Assembly: GCA_963662175.1 (NCBI GenBank)
Contig: OY759220.1
Coordinates: 2,046,001-2,110,000 of the forward strand
From: Aradus depressus
Taxonomy: Eukaryota; Arthropoda; Insecta; Hemiptera; Aradidae
Reading direction: 5' to 3'
Length of the DNA: 64,000 nucleotides
The position numbers were made by a program, and so were the translations under genes. This document shows positions 1-10,952 of this stretch, in pieces (positions within the stretch are counted from its first letter, which is position 1; each line of letters opens with the position of its first letter). Below the pieces are notes generated by a model. The model was not told the origin of the DNA and did not search any database. It saw nothing but the letters and a program-made list of their open reading frames with translations.

Positions 1-360
1 TTAGAACCACAGGGCATCACAGCTAGTATGAGTTTTGCAACGGCGGACCCCACAGCTAGTACCTACGAGTGAAATACGCTGGGCCACACTGCTACCGCCT
101 TGCAACAGCAGACCCCACAGCTAGTACGTAATTAGAAACGCTGGGCATTACAGCTAGTAAATGTCTTATAGGTGCCTTGCAACAGCGAACCCCACAGCCA
201 GTACATAGTTAGGAACGCTGGGGCTGAGCACTACAGCTAGTAAGTACCTTGCAACAGCGGACCCCACAGCTAGTACGATATTAGGAACGCTGGACATCAC
301 AGCTAGTAAATGTCTTGCAACAGTGAACCCCACAGCGAATACATAGTTACTACTACTACA
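1..360. repeat. Degenerate tandem repeat
   Basis: Imperfect units of roughly 60-85 bases recur, each with a cttgcaacagcg-ACCCCACAG block, a block like taggaacgctgg, and the phrase cacagctagta. The array runs off the left edge of the window. The short reading frame across it on the minus strand is only the repeat translated. Confidence 0.6.
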
Positions 361-1476
361 TGTGAAATTCATGACAATCCGATTCATGACAATACGATCA
401 ACCGTTAATGAGCTAGCTCTATATTTATACTTAGTCCCCCTCCCCTCTACCCCGCCACCCGTTCAAAACTTCGGGACGCCACACTCCTTATTTTTCTATT
501 TGGCCTTCAGGAATAATATATGCGAAATTTCGTGACAATACGACCAACCGTTAATGAGCTAACTCTATATGTATATTTAGCCCCCCCAACAACCCTCCTT
601 CCTGTTCAAAATTTTGGGCCGTCACACACCTAATATTTCTATTTGACCTTTAGGAATACTACATGTGAAATTTCATGACAATTCGACCATTAGTTAATGA
701 GTTAGCACTATTTATATACGTAGGCCCCCCTTACAACCCCCCCTCCCGATCAAAACTTTGGAACGCCACACACCTTATTTTTCTATTTGGCCTTCAGGAA
801 TATTCCATGTGAAATTTCGTGACAATCCGACCAACCGTTAAAGAGTTAGCTCTATATTTATACTTAGGCCCCCCCATAACCCCCCCTCCCGTTCAAAACT
901 TTGGGACGCCACACACCTTTTTTTCCTATTTGGCTTTTAAAAATACTACATGTGAAATTTCATGACGATTCGCCCATTAGTTAATGAGTTAGCTCTATAT
1001 TTATACTTAGGCCCCCCCACTACCCCCCCTCCCGTAAAAAATGTTGAGCCGTCACACCGCCTATTTTTTTATTTGGTCTTCAGGAATACTACATGTGTAA
1101 CTTCGTGACAATGCGACCAACTGTTAAAGAGTTAGCTCTATATTTATACTTAGGCCCCCCCACAACCCCCCCTCCCGTTCAAAACTTTGGGACGCCACAC
1201 ACCTTTTTTTCCTGTTTGGCTTTTAAAAAGACTACGTGTGAAATTTCATGACAATTTGACCATTAGTTAATGAGTTAGCACTATTTATATACTTAGGCCC
1301 CCCTTACAACCCCCCCTCCCGATCAAAATTTTGGGACGCCACATAGCCTATTATTCAATCGGGCTCAAAAGAATGCTACATGGGAAGTTTCATAAAAATC
1401 CGTCCAGCGGTTTGGGCGTGATGCTGGAACAAACATACAAACAAACAAACAAACCCCGTTTCAGCTTTATTAATAT
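361..1476 (+). repeat. 145-bp tandem units of a dispersed repeat family (family A)
   Basis: About seven units of roughly 145 bases. Each holds catgtgaaatttcatgacaa, gttaatgagttagctctat, a C-rich box (CCCCCC..CCTCCCG), and gggacgccacacacc. The array ends with a non-repeated tail (gcggtttgggcgtgatgc, then a CAAA-rich run and tttattaatatag). The same units and tail occur in the opposite orientation at 32035-32830 and partly at 50150-50460 and 51790-52000. This suggests a mobile element with internal tandem repeats; its class is not clear. Confidence 0.6.
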
Positions 1477-1490
1477 AGATTATTGTATAT

Positions 1491-1566
1491 AAAAATTTGG
1501 TTATTATAATGAAACTATAAATATGTTGAGCCTTATAGTTTCATTAGATAACCAAATTTTTTAAAA
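1491..1566. repeat. Small hairpin element
   Basis: An inverted repeat: aaatttggttat..gaaactata on the left is mirrored by tatagtttc..ataaccaaatttt on the right, with a short spacer. It looks like a small palindromic insertion. Confidence 0.5.
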
Positions 1567-2487
1567 CAATATAGCGAACACCAGCACGATGCAGATCGGT
1601 TCCAAAAGTCGCAAAATGTAAGGGAATTGGCGCATAATTGTACGTTTGGAAAAATTTTGGCAAAATCTCCGAAAAATGCTTCGCATTCGCGTCACGTCAT
1701 AAATGAAATTGCATTCTACAGAGTTGAGTGGAATATCAATTTGAAAAGTTTTGGAGAGTATATTATGAAAATCTAATTCTTTTGAATTATCAGTGATTCT
1801 GAGTGTCTAGCTTAGAGAAAATGGAGGATTAGCTAAAAGAAGGCAATGAGCTAAACCGAAACCGAAACCGAAAACGCAGCTACCCAACAACTGAGAGTTT
1901 CTGAGTCCTTTTGCCATTCATTTAATGTTTGTTTGGAACAGGATGGCAACCTGTAGATAGTCTGTTGCAATTATTGAAAGTTTCAATTATGGAAAAAGCA
2001 GTTGAAGCAAGAACAAAAAAATTGAAATAAAATGAGATAAATCTGAAATTGACCTGCAAACTCCTTTAACGTGGGGGCATGGAGCACACTTGACTGTAAT
2101 ATTCTACAGGAATATCTTGTTATAAATTAAATAAATCCAAAGCTGGATGTGAAGAGATGAGGGGGTTGGATGCAGGATGGACCAAGAATACTACCCCTAA
2201 ATTGGGATATTCACCTCTGAAACTGGGAAACACCGCCTACATCACAATTAGCGAGGGATTGGTGTGTGTGATCCGGTTGTGTACCCCCCCTGGCGAGGCT
2301 GAACGGTATCCAGTTTCAACCTACCCGTGGTTATGTATATATTTATAGTTATATTTAATTAATTGTTTGCTCATCACGTTCCCAAGAAAGAGGATAATGG
2401 TAGGATTCATTTCCAAGAATTACGGGAAACATTGAACCAGTAAAGTAGCGTTAAATGCGTCCACGCGTCAACTATGATTGGCTCCAT
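1567..2487. other. No recognisable gene
   Basis: AT-rich sequence with frequent stops on both strands. The one short open frame (2157-2348) has no family resemblance and no supporting splice or start context. Confidence 0.5.
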
Positions 2488-2970
2488 GGGCGTAGCCAGG
2501 GGGGGGGGGGGCAGAGGGGTCGCGTCCCCCCCCCCCCCCCTGGCCAGAGCAAAAAACCAAGATAAAAATTAAATAAACTAAAAAAATTGTTTTTCTTATA
2601 AAAATGGAATGCTTGCAAGTTACCAATAGGATCTTCAAATTTCCCGTGCGTCTGATTCCTAAATCAGCAATCAGCTGTTACATAAATGTACATATACAAA
2701 ACAAGTCATATTAAATTTATTTAAATATATATGAATTCGATCATTTCATTTCCTCGTTCAAAATCGTCATTTATGTTATACTTTATATTCTTAAAGCTGA
2801 TTTTACATGCGCAGTAAAAATGCAAAGCGCAGCAGCTGCAAATGCAACAAAAAGTCTGACAAAAGCACCGCTAACCACGGAAACTGCGGGCTGTGCCCCC
2901 GGGAGTCTATACCCCCCACCCTCGTAGCCTAACTTTGCCCCCTTCTGATTAAAATCCTGGCTACGCCCCT
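2488..2970. mobile_element. MITE with GGGGCGTAGCCAGG termini, copy 1
   Basis: The left end reads GGGCGTAGCCAGG followed by a G run and a C run; the right end is the inverse (cctggctacgcccc). Flanks gattggctcc (2476-2485) and gattgtctcc (2971-2980) match at 9 of 10 bases and may be the target duplication. The right flank also lies in a 30-bp tandem repeat, so that is uncertain. A second copy is at 28514-29130, and right-end fragments lie near 31070 and 31755. No transposase is present; it is probably a non-autonomous DNA transposon. Confidence 0.75.
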
Positions 2971-3098
2971 GATTGTCTCCGTTAAAGTGTAGACAACTAT
3001 AGTTGGATCCGTTACAGTGTAGACAACTATAGTTGTCTCCGTTACAGTGTAGATAAATATAGTTGTCTCCGTTACGGTGTAGACAACTCTTGAACTAT
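2970..3098. repeat. 30-bp tandem repeat, about four units
   Basis: Units of the form gtctccgttacagtgtagac plus aactatagtt repeat head to tail with a few substitutions. The unit length is a multiple of three, so the minus strand reads as a ten-residue periodic peptide (VYTVTETTIV type). I regard this as chance coding. Confidence 0.7.
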
Positions 3099-3390
3099 GA
3101 ATACAACGCTTGGAGGTCAGAATCATATCGATAAAACAATTGATTTCACTCACTGTTTCAATTATGAATCCACTACCTAAAATCATGAAATATACAGACA
3201 GTTTCAGTGGAAGTGACCACAACTCCAGGAGAGGTTACATGGGTTGAAAATAAGAAACAAATGTCGATATAAACCTAGGTCCGGAAATGCTTCTTTAAGA
3301 AGTTATCGAGAGAGGTCTGTGTTGGCAGCTAGTTGACAAAATACAAGTGTTGTAGAAATATACTTGCAAATAAGCATTTTGGAAGCGGAG

Positions 3391-3873
3391 AGGAGAGGCG
3401 CTGTCAGTAAAGGTGCACAGATCAGATCAGTCCTGCCTTACAATCATTAACCATTTATTTTGAAAAAATTCCTTATCAAGAGAAACATCGGCTATTTGAT
3501 CATGTTTTTCACTGCTTTAAATAAAAATAATTACCGGCATAACCTTGCAGCTTATGAAATTATTTTTCCTTGGCGTTCCAGTAAACAGCTGTTATAATGG
3601 TCATGTAACAACTTCAGTTTTTTGGGATGAAATTACTTTGCTAATTATTTTATTAGTATTCTTCACCGAGCAGATACATTTTTCCGTTATTTTTACTGAC
3701 TTTCATGAGCTGTTTATGCAAGTAATCCTTTTTTTGAAAGCAGTAAAATTATTTTGCTAAATAGCCCATACCTCTGTTCCTGAAGACTTTTTCCCAAATA
3801 AATGGTTAATGGTACCAACGCAGGTCTGATCTGTGCACCTTTTCTGGGACTCAGCGTCTCCTCTTACAATCTT
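3391..3873. mobile_element. Non-autonomous element with about 80-bp terminal inverted repeats
   Basis: Sequence at 3391-3475 (gaggcgctgtc..aaaggtgcacagatcaga..accatttatttt) is mirrored at about 3785-3873. The interior has only a short open frame (3545-3760) of hydrophobic, AT-driven composition with no recognised family. It is likely a MITE or foldback element. Confidence 0.6.
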
Positions 3874-5230
3874 ATATTGAATATATTTTGATACGTGTAT
3901 TTTGTGAATTGGCCATCAAAATATTTGAAAAAACTTGTTTTTTCGAGATTTTGCTCAATAACTGTTTTGGCTGTCAGGTGGCGCTTTCTTGTGCCTCCTC
4001 ATTGAACTACTCAGAAAGGTTCCTCTTACCTGAGTGAATGGCTCTTATGAAGGAGCCTTCCTTCTGTTTTTTTTTTTTTTTTCTAATTTAAATTAAATTA
4101 CGTATGCAAAGTCTAGGAAATGCATGGGAAAAAATGTTTGGAAATTTCTTTTGTGAATTTTCCCTAGATACTAAATCATTTATTATTCTAGTTATGTCTA
4201 AAAAATAATACTTAAAGATAGCCAACAATTGACAGAATTGTTGTTACATTTTATTTTTATTATCAACTAAACATCAGGTCATCCCATAAGTAATGTCGGT
4301 TTTGTATTCTGGGATAAAACGTTATGAAAAACGTACTTTGTTATTTTTTAATAAATAATGTATTTTTCACCATTTTCTACAGCACCTCTTACTTCTCAAT
4401 TTTCAATTACCTTTTTAGAAAACCTCTTTGGTTATTAATATAAAAAATTAAACGACTGCCTTTTTTACCTCTTTTGATGAATCCATTCGCTGGTCAATTA
4501 GTAGGTTGAGGAGACCCCGGAACAGAAAGTTATTTGAAGGGGCTATGTCTGAAGAATACGACCGGAGGCATTGGCATTTCGCCGAAAAGTGTTACGTAAT
4601 GCAATATAAATATAAGTTTTCATAATTTCAAGCCGGATTTACTTATGTAAGAAAAAAATGTTTTTTGCATATTTTAGTTGAAAAATTTTAAATTTGAATG
4701 TTACATTACGATGGCGCCCAAATCCCATTAGTACGATTTCGTTGATGATTTGAATTTAAAACAATATTTAGATTAGCTAAGAGCTTAGCCAACATTTAGA
4801 GGTGTTGATGGGAACTGTGGGCAGTACTGTTGAGTTCTGTTCCAAATCCTGTTTATTGGCTCTAATCCCGAGAGGTGGACGACTGTCGCACTCAGCCACG
4901 ATGGAAGCCATGTCCTCCTGGTCCCCAAAAAATTGTGGGGGGGGCCCGGCCCTCCAAAAGTGGATAATAAAAGTAGAAGGAATATCGACTCAGTAATATA
5001 GAAAACAATGTCATAAATAGAATAATACAGTTAACTATAAAGTAGAATAAACGCAATTGTTACGAAAAATAAATAATCTGTATTAAAAACGTACTCGGGT
5101 GGCCGCAACATCATTCAAATAAAAACGATAATGAACTCAGTCTCGTTTTGTTTGGTCCTTGTATCTGTCTGCAAGTTTTAAAGGATTTTCTTTTTAAATC
5201 TCCTTAGCCGTTTTTTCGAAAAGTCGATTA
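3874..5230. other. AT-rich sequence without a gene; possible mariner end near 4275
   Basis: No supported coding sequence. At 4275-4305 the phrase ggtcatcccataagtaatgt, followed by cggtttt, resembles the end of a mariner-type transposon, but no transposase frame or matching opposite end was seen. Confidence 0.35.
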
Positions 5231-6361
5231 TACACTAGCCGGCCTTCCAGGAATGTGTAAGATGACAGACTACATTATACACTAGCCGGCCTTCCAGGAA
5301 TGTGTAAGATGACAGACTACATTATATACTAGCCGGCCTTCCAGCAATGTGTAAGATGACAGACTACATTATACACTAGCCGGCCTTCCAGGAATGTGTA
5401 AGATGACAGACTACATTATACACTAGCCGGCCTTCCAGGAATGTGTAAGATGACAGACTACATTATACACTAGCCGGCCCTCCAGGAATGTGTAAGATGA
5501 CAGACTACATTATATACTAGCCGGCCTTCCAGGAATGTGTAAGATGACAGACTACATTATATACTAGCCGGCCTTCCAGCAATGTGTAAGATGACAGACT
5601 ACATTATACACTAGCCGGCCTTCCAGGAATGTGTAAGATGACAGACTACATTATATACTAGCCGGCCTTCCAGCAATGTGTAAGATGACAGACTACATTA
5701 TACACTAGCCGGCCTTCCAGGAATGTGTAAGATGACAGACTACATTATATACTAGCCGGCCTTCCAGGAATGTGTAAGATGACAGACTACATTATATACT
5801 AGCCGGCTTTCGAGGAATGTGTAAGATGACAGACTACATTATATACTAGCCGGCTTTCGAGGAATGTGTAAGATGACAGACTACATTATACACTAGCCGG
5901 CCTTCCAGGAATGTGTAAGATGACAGACTACATTATATACTAGCCGGCCTTCCAGGAATGTGTAAGATGACAGACTACATTATATACTAGCCGGCTTTCG
6001 AGGAATGTGTAAGATGACAGACTACATTATACACTAGCCGGCTTTCGAGGAATGTGTAAGATGACAGACTACATTATATACTAGCCGGCTTTCGAGGAAT
6101 GTGTAAGATGACAGACTACATTATATACTAGCCGGCCTTCCAGCAATGTGTAAGATGACAGACTACATTATACACTAGCCGGCCTTCCAGGAATGTGTAA
6201 GATGACAGACTACATTATATACTACTTAGCCGGCTTTCGAGGAATGTGTAAGATGACTGACTACATTATACACTAGCCGGCTTTCGAGGAATGTGTAAGA
6301 TGACAGACTACATTATATACTAGCCGGCTTTCGAGGAGTGAGTAAGGTGACAGGCTACATT
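5231..6361. repeat. 47-bp minisatellite, about 24 copies
   Basis: The unit begins actagccggccttccagga, continues atgtgtaagatgacagac, and closes tacattata, with a period of 47 bases. Two main variants alternate: one with ccggccttccagg and one with ccggctttcgagg. One unit near 6215 carries a short insertion and the last unit is degenerate. The second variant shares ctagccggctttcgagg with the ends of the Penelope-like element at 56.8 and 60.4 kb (see findings). Confidence 0.95.
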
Positions 6362-7013
6362 TTTTTTGCAACATGTAAAATAGGAGTTATTTGGTATTTA
6401 TTTTATAAAATACTATATTAACTAACATAAATAATATATACATATCAAAATTGTTTACATAAGTAAACGTAGTAATTATGTAAGTATTATATATTTAACG
6501 AGTGAATTTAAAAAAAGTAATTTTACAATATATTTTTGTTCTGTGCAGCAAAGTTTTAAAGTCTTATTTTACAGCACAAATTAAATTTTTTGTTCAAAAA
6601 CAGTTTGAAAGATATGATCTATGAAAGTTTTGCACAGAGCTCAATGTTAGTTAATTGGATAGTAAGTGTGTTTCCTTTAGTTTGTACTGAGTGAGCCCAG
6701 ACAAAATAAACAGACCCTGAGGCAGACAATGTCCATGATCCTTGCAATGTTTAAGTTCGGACTGGAAGCAAAGTTTGTATTTGAATAGATGTTGACAGTA
6801 AATAATAGACATTTGTGAATCTTCAATGAAGTCCTCAGTCCTGTTTACAGAACCTGACTGCTGTTAGCAAGTAGCGCTCCTGCTAGTCATTTCTCCTACT
6901 TCTCTGTGGTGAACTATTTAAGAACTAAACTTGTAATGTTATAATAAATTTGTGTATAATTAAATTAGCCCCCCCCCCCCCTCCAAATGGTTGTAAGTCG
7001 GCCGCAAAGCTCC
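6362..7013. other. No recognisable gene
   Basis: AT-rich sequence ending in a C run near 6970. No open frame or repeat structure that I can name. Confidence 0.5.
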
Positions 7014-7673
7014 TGTAGGCCAGTCAGTAGAGGTATTGTACGTTGCAAAAGGTGGTGTAGAAGCTTTTATTTTTTTATCTTGTATATATGGGTACGAACA
7101 TGTAAAAAACAAAACTGCTAATACGGGCGACCTCGGGACAACTTTTGGCAGCCAAAAAACCTCGAAATTTTAGGACTTTTTTGGGTTTTTTGCCTATAAC
7201 TCCTAAAAAATGCATCCTAGCGAAAAAGTTATGATGTAAAAAATTGAAGAGCATTAAATTCTGCGTTGATTGAGTACCACAACTTAATAATTCAATTAAG
7301 TGGTATGGTCGAAAACCACGGTCTACAAATGACGATTTTTTCCAACTTTGTCAAAAACTGAGATGCAGTACTATATATGAGTCTACAGCTTGGGAATGAG
7401 TTTTCTAAGAGAAAAACTCATGGAATAAAAGTTGTAGAGCATCAAATTCTGCGTCTACTGAGTACCAACATTTTTGAATTTGGCGAAGTACACCTCTCGA
7501 AATTGGCAATCTCCCGACTTCCGGTACAGTACGGGTGTATATCCTACAGAGTTATTCTTGCTTTAGTATCATCAAATAATCATTTAAAAATGTGAATCAG
7601 TTAGGAGAAAACACAGGAGTAAATAAGAAAACATATTAATGTAATTTAAAAAATACATAAGTTCTACTATGCC

Positions 7674-8960
7674 TCATTTTTTCCTGAGCCGTTTGGATGG
7701 CCCCGGTTCTCTACTGGCAACTGTGGAGGTGGTAGGAAGCTCTCATCATCCTGCTCTGGTTGTTCCTCGGGCTCCAATAGCTGGTTGAAGTGATCTTCGT
7801 CGTCATCATCGTCAATTACCTGTAGTAAAGTGTTGTCACATTGTTGACCACAGCAATGCTTGAATATGGAACTGCACTTCAGACCAGCCTCATGGAGAGA
7901 GCAGGCTCTACTACACGCTATCTTGCAAGCGCATGACACTGTCTTGAGTAGAGACAAGGGAGCCACGTCTCTGGAGGTTTTTAGTGGCACTAGACCCGCA
8001 ATACTGCGCACCCATCCCCACTCCTCCGGGTTAATTGTGTTACCCAACCATGTCTGTTTTTGATGGAAACACCGGCATGAGTGGTGGCGTGCAGCATCAT
8101 AAGTAGGTGGCAGTCTTGCGAGGTGCACTTTTCCCTTGGTCACTGCTCGTGTGAACGTGGAGTGGCGAGTTCATACAGAGCTACGTTGGTGGAGTCGCGT
8201 CGAGATGACCGCGAAAATACGCGCACCAGCCTCAGCAATCTCATCATGGCTGGTGAGTGTGTTGAGGAACCGTCGAGAGATGTCCTTCAGTTCTTTCGAA
8301 AAGGTGACCATGCTGCTCAGTTTCATCTTTCCTTGGCCAAAAATAGCTGATGTCGTATCACATCCACTAAACGCGTGGATGAAAAGGATGTGGCTGGATA
8401 TGGATTGGTCGAATTTGAAAGATGTCAAATATTGCATATCAGCAGCACCCCCTCTTCCAGGCTTCAGAAAGACCAAGTTGGTGCATGGCTGGCCAAGCCC
8501 TATCTTAAGCACAAGGAGGTCTATGTCCTCTCCAATTATCCTGACATTTTTGTGCTCCTTGGCCTTGGAAATGGCGGTGTTAACAATGAGCAAGTCAGCA
8601 TCTTCTTGGGCCTGATTGACTTCAATGTCACAATCTTCGAAGTGACTTTTCAGGACTTCAATGAGACGACTTTTATTTTGCTCATTGACCAAAAACGTTT
8701 CCTGAGGGACTTGGTTCATTGTATTCACATCAAAGATCACTTCGGGGGATTGGTGAATCTTCATCCGCCGCAATCGCTCGGATCTTTTGGTGCCACTCTG
8801 AGCAGGGTACCCGTCGAACACAACGGCAACATTCGTGGGCCCATAGTGTCTTTTTAAAAAAGAGGAGTAGCTCTTGGCGATGGTTGCGAAGGAGTCATTG
8901 CGAGGCCAAAAGACTTTATGAAGCAGATAGCCTCCATCCACTACTGCGAAATACTGTCAC
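7674..8960 (-). pseudogene. Broken gene for an uncharacterised PIN-like (GCDTTSA) protein
   Basis: The N-terminal part (8960 down to 8171) shows AVVDGGYLLHKVFWP, VAVVFDGY, ERLRR, GEDIDLLVL, then HAFSGCDTTSAIFGQGK. The C-terminal part (8143 down to about 7674) shows LPPTYDAARHHS, LGN, PEEWGW, a Cys-rich block (CACKIACSRACSLHEAGLKCS region) and an acidic tail. I know this combination from many metazoan hypothetical proteins that are often multicopy; acidic residues in GEDIDLL and a DxxG-like FDGY suggest a PIN/FEN-type nuclease fold (inference). A TGA at 8171-8173 interrupts the frame. Another frame briefly gives STNVALYEL, so two nearby compensating indels are likely. Near the 3' end a one-base loss (compare the right arm at about 9150) shifts the frame away from the expected GPSKRLRKK ending. 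No start Met or 5' exon is visible. Confidence 0.7.
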
Positions 8961-9059
8961 CCTTTTGTAGCTTTGGAGGCAAGCGGGGTGAATGCTGCGT
9001 ACATAGACGACTTGGTTCCTTTCCGCATGGCTCCTTCTGCAAAGAGTGACATCGAGTAG

Positions 9060-9196
9060 GGCGCGAGTTCGTACGTGAAAAAGTAGCTCTGGATGAACTC
9101 GGCACTCCACCAGAGCAGGATGATGAGAGCTTCCTACCACCTCCACAGTTGCCAGTAGAGGAGCCGGGGCCATCCAAACGGCTCAGGAAAAGATGA
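9060..9196 (+). pseudogene. Duplicate of the GCDTTSA gene's 3' end, in the right arm
   Basis: In the right inverted repeat, + strand sequence reads LDELGTPPEQDDESFL, PPPQLPVEEPGPSKR and LRKR, then stop at 9194-9196. It is the same C-terminal tail as the minus-strand gene, but without the frameshift seen in the left arm. Only the tail is present; upstream (8960-9110) a frame with NAAYIDDLVPFRMAPSAK is open but not clearly continuous with it. It shows that the arm was made by copying the gene end. Confidence 0.55.
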
Positions 9197-9867
9197 GGCA
9201 TACTAGAACTTATGTATTTTTTAAATTACATTAATATGTTTTCTTATTTACTCCTGTGTTTTCTCCTAATTGATTCACATTTTTAAATGATTATTTGATG
9301 ATACTAAAGCAAGAATAACTCTGTAGGATATACACCCGTACTGTACCGGAAGTCGGGAGATTGCCAATTTCGAGAGGTGTACTTCGCCAAATTCAAAAAT
9401 GTTGGTACTCAGTAGACGCAGAATTTGATGCTCTACAACTTTTATTCCATGAGTTTTTCTCTTAGAAAACTCATTCCCAAGCTGTAGACTCATATATAGT
9501 ACTGCATCTCAGTTTTTGACAAAGTTGGAAAAAATCGTCATTTGTAGACCGTGGTTTTCGACCATACCACTTAATTGAATTATTAAGTTGTGGTACTCAA
9601 TCAACGCAGAATTTAATGCTCTTCAATTTTTTACATCATAACTTTTTCGCTAAGATGCATTTTTTAGGAGTTATAGGCAAAAAACCCAAAAAAGTCCTAA
9701 AATTTCGAGGTTTTTTGGCTGCCAAAAGTTGTCCCGAGGTCGCCCGTATTAGCATTTTTGTTTTTTACATGTTCGTACCCATATATACAAGTTAAAAAAA
9801 TAAAAGCTTCTACACCACCTTTTGCAACGTACCCCCCTGTTTCGATCCTCTACTGACTGGCCTACTG

Positions 9868-10736
9868 GTCGAACCTGCCCAGATATGAATGGGATTAGCA
9901 ATTAATCGGGATTAAATTTGCATATAATTCCACCTCAACTCTCTCAGTTAATCAATTCGTCTCCTAATTATTTTAATTAAAATTTCAATTATCTTGATAG
10001 TATGAGGCAAGTAGCCGCGTGTCCCTGTGTTATATATTCAACAGGTCTGTTAACCTGACTGTAAAATAAAATTAATTATGAAAAATTTCTCTCTCGTTTT
10101 CATTTTTCTACATACGAGTACTTGTCAATGTTACTCGTATTTCAAATTTCAGCTTGGAACCTACATTTATTAAAATTGATGTTAAATGAAAAATTGAACA
10201 TAATATTCTTCTTTACGGAAACTGGAAAAGAAAAAAATTATCAGTGAATCACCATCAATGTAGGTAGGTACTTCCCCACTGCGAATTAATCATTGATTTG
10301 TTTGAAACTCAGCGACTTCTGAATACTCACACAAAATTTCGTGTCAGTTCTTCAAGTTTCCGAGTTGAGCCCCCCCCCCTCCTTTCCTTTGGTGTTGTCT
10401 TTGTTGGGTCCTGCCACATACAAAATTTCGTGTCGATTCATTGTTTCAGAAGTTATCATGTTCTAAGACACACAGATAGACAAGACTTTTTTTTCATTTT
10501 TTGGAATCAATCAATTCTTTATTAGCCTTTAAGAAATACATCTTCTAGGCTCAGGTTTCGGCCTCATATATACATTATTCAGTTTAAAAAAAGTAAATAA
10601 ATGAAAATAGAAAATAATAATAATAATAATAATAAAGTACAAAGAATAGAACCTAATTAAGTTAATTAACAAATGAAAAAAAAAAAAAAAAAAATTGTGA
10701 AAAACTTCTAGTGAATTGGTATTTTATTTAAATACT
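9868..10736. other. No recognisable gene; simple repeats at the end
   Basis: AT-rich sequence. A (TAA)n run lies near 10608-10635 and an A run at 10676-10693. The (TAA)n tract may be the 3' tail of the LINE fragment that follows on the minus strand. Confidence 0.5.
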
Positions 10737-10952
10737 TCAATGGCCTCTGATTTTTAGCGCCCTTACTATGTATAGTATGATATTATTGAGGTTTTGGTTG
10801 TTTGCAATGTTGAAAAGGGTCTTGTGAGGTTGCGGCCTCCTCAGTGCTTCTACCAGGTACTTTTTTCTTAATTGGCTGAAGGCTGGACACTCCATGAAGA
10901 AGTGGTGGATGTCGTCTTGTCGGTCTTCGTTGACACTGAACAAACATGTAAT
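10737..10952 (-). pseudogene. LINE ORF2 C-terminal fragment
   Basis: The minus-strand frame reads CLFSVNEDRQDDIHHFFMEC, then PAFSQLRKKYLVEAL. The pattern of Cys, DIHHFFMEC and LR is the C-terminal zinc-binding region seen after the reverse transcriptase in many non-LTR retrotransposons. It is cut off on its 5' side near 10952, where a different repeat begins. About 70 codons remain, so this is a dead 5'-truncated copy. Confidence 0.6.

Larger units (their letters stand above)
7014..9867. mobile_element. DNA element with about 750-bp terminal inverted repeats carrying a broken gene
   Basis: The left arm (about 7014-7763) and right arm (about 9114-9867) are near-identical inverted copies. The first 19 bases at the outer ends read GTAGGCCAGTCAGTAGAGG. 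Short frames at 7377-7595 (+) and 9275-9493 (-) translate identically, which shows how similar the arms are. The unique core (7764-9113) encodes, on the minus strand, most of a protein family with FDGY, GEDIDLLVL and GCDTTSA motifs. The arms also contain the 3' end of that gene, so one arm holds the functional-side copy and the other an extra one. The superfamily is not clear: I see no transposase motif, and no unambiguous target duplication at the ends. Related host-gene capture or a foldback by inverted duplication are both possible. Confidence 0.7.

Noticed and set aside
2157..2348. 63-codon frame as a gene
   Set aside because: No motif, no splice context and no neighbour evidence.
4275..4620. 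Complete mariner transposon
   Set aside because: Only one end-like phrase is seen; no D,D34D transposase frame or matching inverted end.
5231..6361. CRISPR-like array
   Set aside because: Units are contiguous and nearly identical with no variable spacers, and the DNA is clearly eukaryotic.
7860..8857. Plus-strand frames at 7860-8063, 8136-8615 and 8375-8857
   Set aside because: They are shadows of the minus-strand GCDTTSA gene, whose motifs are far more convincing.
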